Position numbers and translations under genes: made by a program | The notes under the pieces: model-generated | Seen by the model: the letters and a program-made list of their open reading frames with translations, nothing else | The model's database searches: none | Told to the model about the DNA's origin: nothing | In this document: positions 62,201-64,000 of the stretch, piece after piece | Layout: every line of letters starts with the position of its first letter | How positions within the stretch are numbered: position 1 is the first letter of the stretch | Assembly (NCBI GenBank): GCA_028671895.1 | Contig: CM053799.1 | Location: forward strand, 47,865,455 to 47,929,454 | Length of the DNA: 64,000 nucleotides | From: Oenanthe sinensis | Taxonomy: Eukaryota; Streptophyta; Magnoliopsida; Apiales; Apiaceae | Reading direction: 5' to 3'

Positions 62201-63940
62201 ATAACATTTTATGATAGGTTTTAACCTATATTGAAAATTTATTGAAATGGTGAAAATATATGACAAAGTATAGTACAGTTAGGGATTACCTTTGAAATAC
62301 GAGTACCAAGATTTCTGTGCACGGCGCAACATTTCAAACATACGAACACTCCAATATTAGCTGAACTGAAATTTTTAATCCAATGTCTAATATTTAAATT
62401 AGAAATCAGAAGGGCTACTTCCAAAAACTTACAAAATGTTAAAATTGGAAGAGAAGAGTATATGCTCGCGGTATAACTAGTCTCAGATGTGTAGTAAGTA
62501 GTAACTGCAGTTACACTATCTTTAAACGGAATCCGTTCTGTTCTTCAGTCACTATATTTCATAAAAGAAAAACCCACTATGAACCACCTCAACTCTACAG
62601 ATTCTCATCAGTCATCACCACATGTATCTGTGTTCTATATAATTGATGCCCTGTAAGCTAACAGAAATTTTTGTTTCCACAACTACAATTTTTGTTACAA
62701 TGGGAATCATAACCAGCTCATATACGTCTTTCATGTAGAACATGCTTATTAGGGAGAAATTACTTCAATATCTTTTATTATATTGTTTTCCTTCTTTTTC
62801 ATTCTTTGTCCAATATCACATACCTACCTCTATCCCTCCCCCAAATAATAAGTTATTTGCATGTTTCTTTGTTGAATTCTCTCTGTTAAGGCAAACCCAA
62901 CTCTAATCTTATTAAGTAGTGGTTACAAGATTGGGGTTGACATAACATTTCTTTCTGAAGGAATATGTAAATTTGAAATCTACCAAGGGAACCTACTAAG
63001 GCCGTAGCGCAAGTGAGTTTTCATGGGGCAATTGTCGTTGCTTATGGACCCGAACTTGGTGATCTGATCTTACTATAGTTCCACGCATGTAGATAGTCGT
63101 TCATAAAATGCAAAAACTTAGACCACATACTATAGGCTAATACTAGTACGTGAGCTAATATTCATATAAAATTTGTAGGTTGCAGGCTTGCAACCACATG
63201 ATTGTGGAGGGCCAAGGTATATAGGTGTAGCATACAAATCTCTTCTTCGTTTTAGAATAAAACTATAACCTATAGTGGGCCGGTGCCAGGTCTGGTTCCC
63301 CATATAGGTGTAAGTTCATTATTAAACCCATATTTCTCTTGTTCGTTCAAGGTACACTTGTTAGTGTATGTGCTCCTACAATGTCACTTGGGCAAGAAGA
63401 ATAGTTCGCTTTTTTGTACTCCCTTGCGTCTTTTACCAAAAATCACAGCACCAAGTAATTGTAGGATCTTTTAAATGTTTTTAGTCAATTGAGCAGATTT
63501 TCTATATAAATTTGTGGACTCAACAAGGTCCCTACAAAAGCATAATCCTCACCCCAAATATCATTATCACAGCTGCATTTGCCTTTGACTTTAAGACCTA
63601 TCAAAGACCATCGTGGTGTAGACCCTTACATGAAGCCTCATTAAAGAACCAGTCTCACCTACAGTCTCATCTAAGCAAAGAGAACGAAACACATTTTGAA
63701 ATAACTACAATATATGGTGCAAGAATCAAGATAAAGCCTTGATACGATCGATGCACAAATCACAGAGCACACAATAGCAGATTTTTTAGACCTTCTGTAG
63801 ACATTAAAGGTAAATTGCAATAGGTAAACTGAAAATAAATCAGGTTGATTAAACGTACGCCCATCTGGGATCTGGAGCACTACAATCCGCACAAACACGA
63901 TTTTCTCTCAGTCGCAACAAATCCTGTAACTGTCCTTTAC
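59254..63940 (-). CDS. AGD12-like: ArfGAP and C2 domain protein of the AGD12/ZAC type (5' end beyond window)
   Basis: Exons: 63859-63940, 62290-62365, 61367-61530, 60978-61116, 60692-60805, 60266-60358, 59254-59535, with consistent phases. The ArfGAP zinc finger is CADCSAPDPRWASANIGVFVCLKC, given here as CADC plus CLKC, with the arginine finger in CCAVHRNLG. It is followed by LSVTLDEWSDDEINHVVEVG and SKPGPNASHEERS. After a serine-rich linker, the C2 domain begins MEFIGLIKVTVVKGTNLAVR and has SSDPYVILQLGKQ and YDYDTFSADDIMGEAE with acidic calcium-site positions. The C-terminus ELEWMPLDR is standard for the family. These proteins stimulate GTP hydrolysis by Arf and bind phospholipids at membranes. 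Only the first coding residues, before GKGQLQDLL, are missing off the right edge. The first intron shown (62366-63858) is 1.5 kb. Confidence 0.93.
62366..63858 (-). other. Large intron of the ArfGAP-C2 gene
   Basis: Non-coding. Open stretches on the plus strand around 63283-63740 show no recognisable protein. No bounded transposable element found, though 62980-63480 is less AT-rich than the flanks and may be an old insertion. Confidence 0.5.
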
Positions 63941-64000
63941 CTGAATGATAAGAAAAATGAATAGTTCAACATACATTACCGTTTTACTTTGGTATGTTCC

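Noticed and set aside
63283..63742. Plus-strand open frames inside the ArfGAP-C2 intron
   Set aside because: No recognisable content and no start or promoter support.

Overview
The window is nuclear DNA of a flowering plant. The genes are split by many AT-rich introns with GT/AG borders, the proteins match plant families, and the spaces between genes are filled with LTR retrotransposons, Helitrons, MITEs and foldback elements. A eudicot, probably an asterid, fits the protein wording, but the species cannot be fixed from sequence alone. Nothing prokaryotic is present: no operon, CRISPR array or phage.

Layout. 1-5850: minus-strand 3' part of an AIR9-type microtubule-associated protein gene running off the left edge. 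Upstream of it, across one intron, lie a KRR1-like first exon and a promoter of the ribosome-biogenesis type. 5860-9811: repeats, including a tandem array of about 160-175 bp units. 9812-18250: complete 12-exon OLA1 (Obg-like ATPase 1/YchF) gene with TATA box, telo-box and a 22-base homopolymer in its leader. 18371-25540: decayed Copia retrotransposon with a truncated 5' LTR and a nested Mutator-like MITE. 25736-28051: plus-strand N-acetylglucosamine kinase gene that appears broken, with the start out of frame and the central part missing. 29585-36420: complete WPP-domain-associated coiled-coil protein gene with a 2.1 kb intron in its 5' UTR. 37483-38193: Helitron. 39703-42197: RPN10 (26S proteasome) pseudogene mixed with unrecognised open stretches. 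42193-48260: fragments, including an NBS-LRR leucine-rich repeat piece, a PIF1-type helicase piece and an acidic HD2-like exon. 50093-51709: compact gag-only gypsy-type LTR element. 51710-56900: AT-rich spacer with a second Helitron and a hAT-type MITE. 56946-57329: intact single-exon small membrane protein. 58557-58976: second copy of a foldback element also found in OLA1 intron 1. 59254-63940: AGD12/ZAC-type ArfGAP-C2 gene whose first exon lies beyond the right edge.

The likely functional genes are OLA1, the WPP-domain-associated protein, the small membrane protein and the ArfGAP-C2 gene. They do not form one pathway and are ordinary neighbours. The most unusual content is the set of broken and chimeric genes (KRR1/AIR9, NAGK, RPN10) and mobile elements with readable boundaries. 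I found no convincing new biological system. The best leads are the KRR1/AIR9 chimera, the intronic 300 bp hairpin, the foldback family with repeated internal palindromes, and the decayed housekeeping-gene copies.
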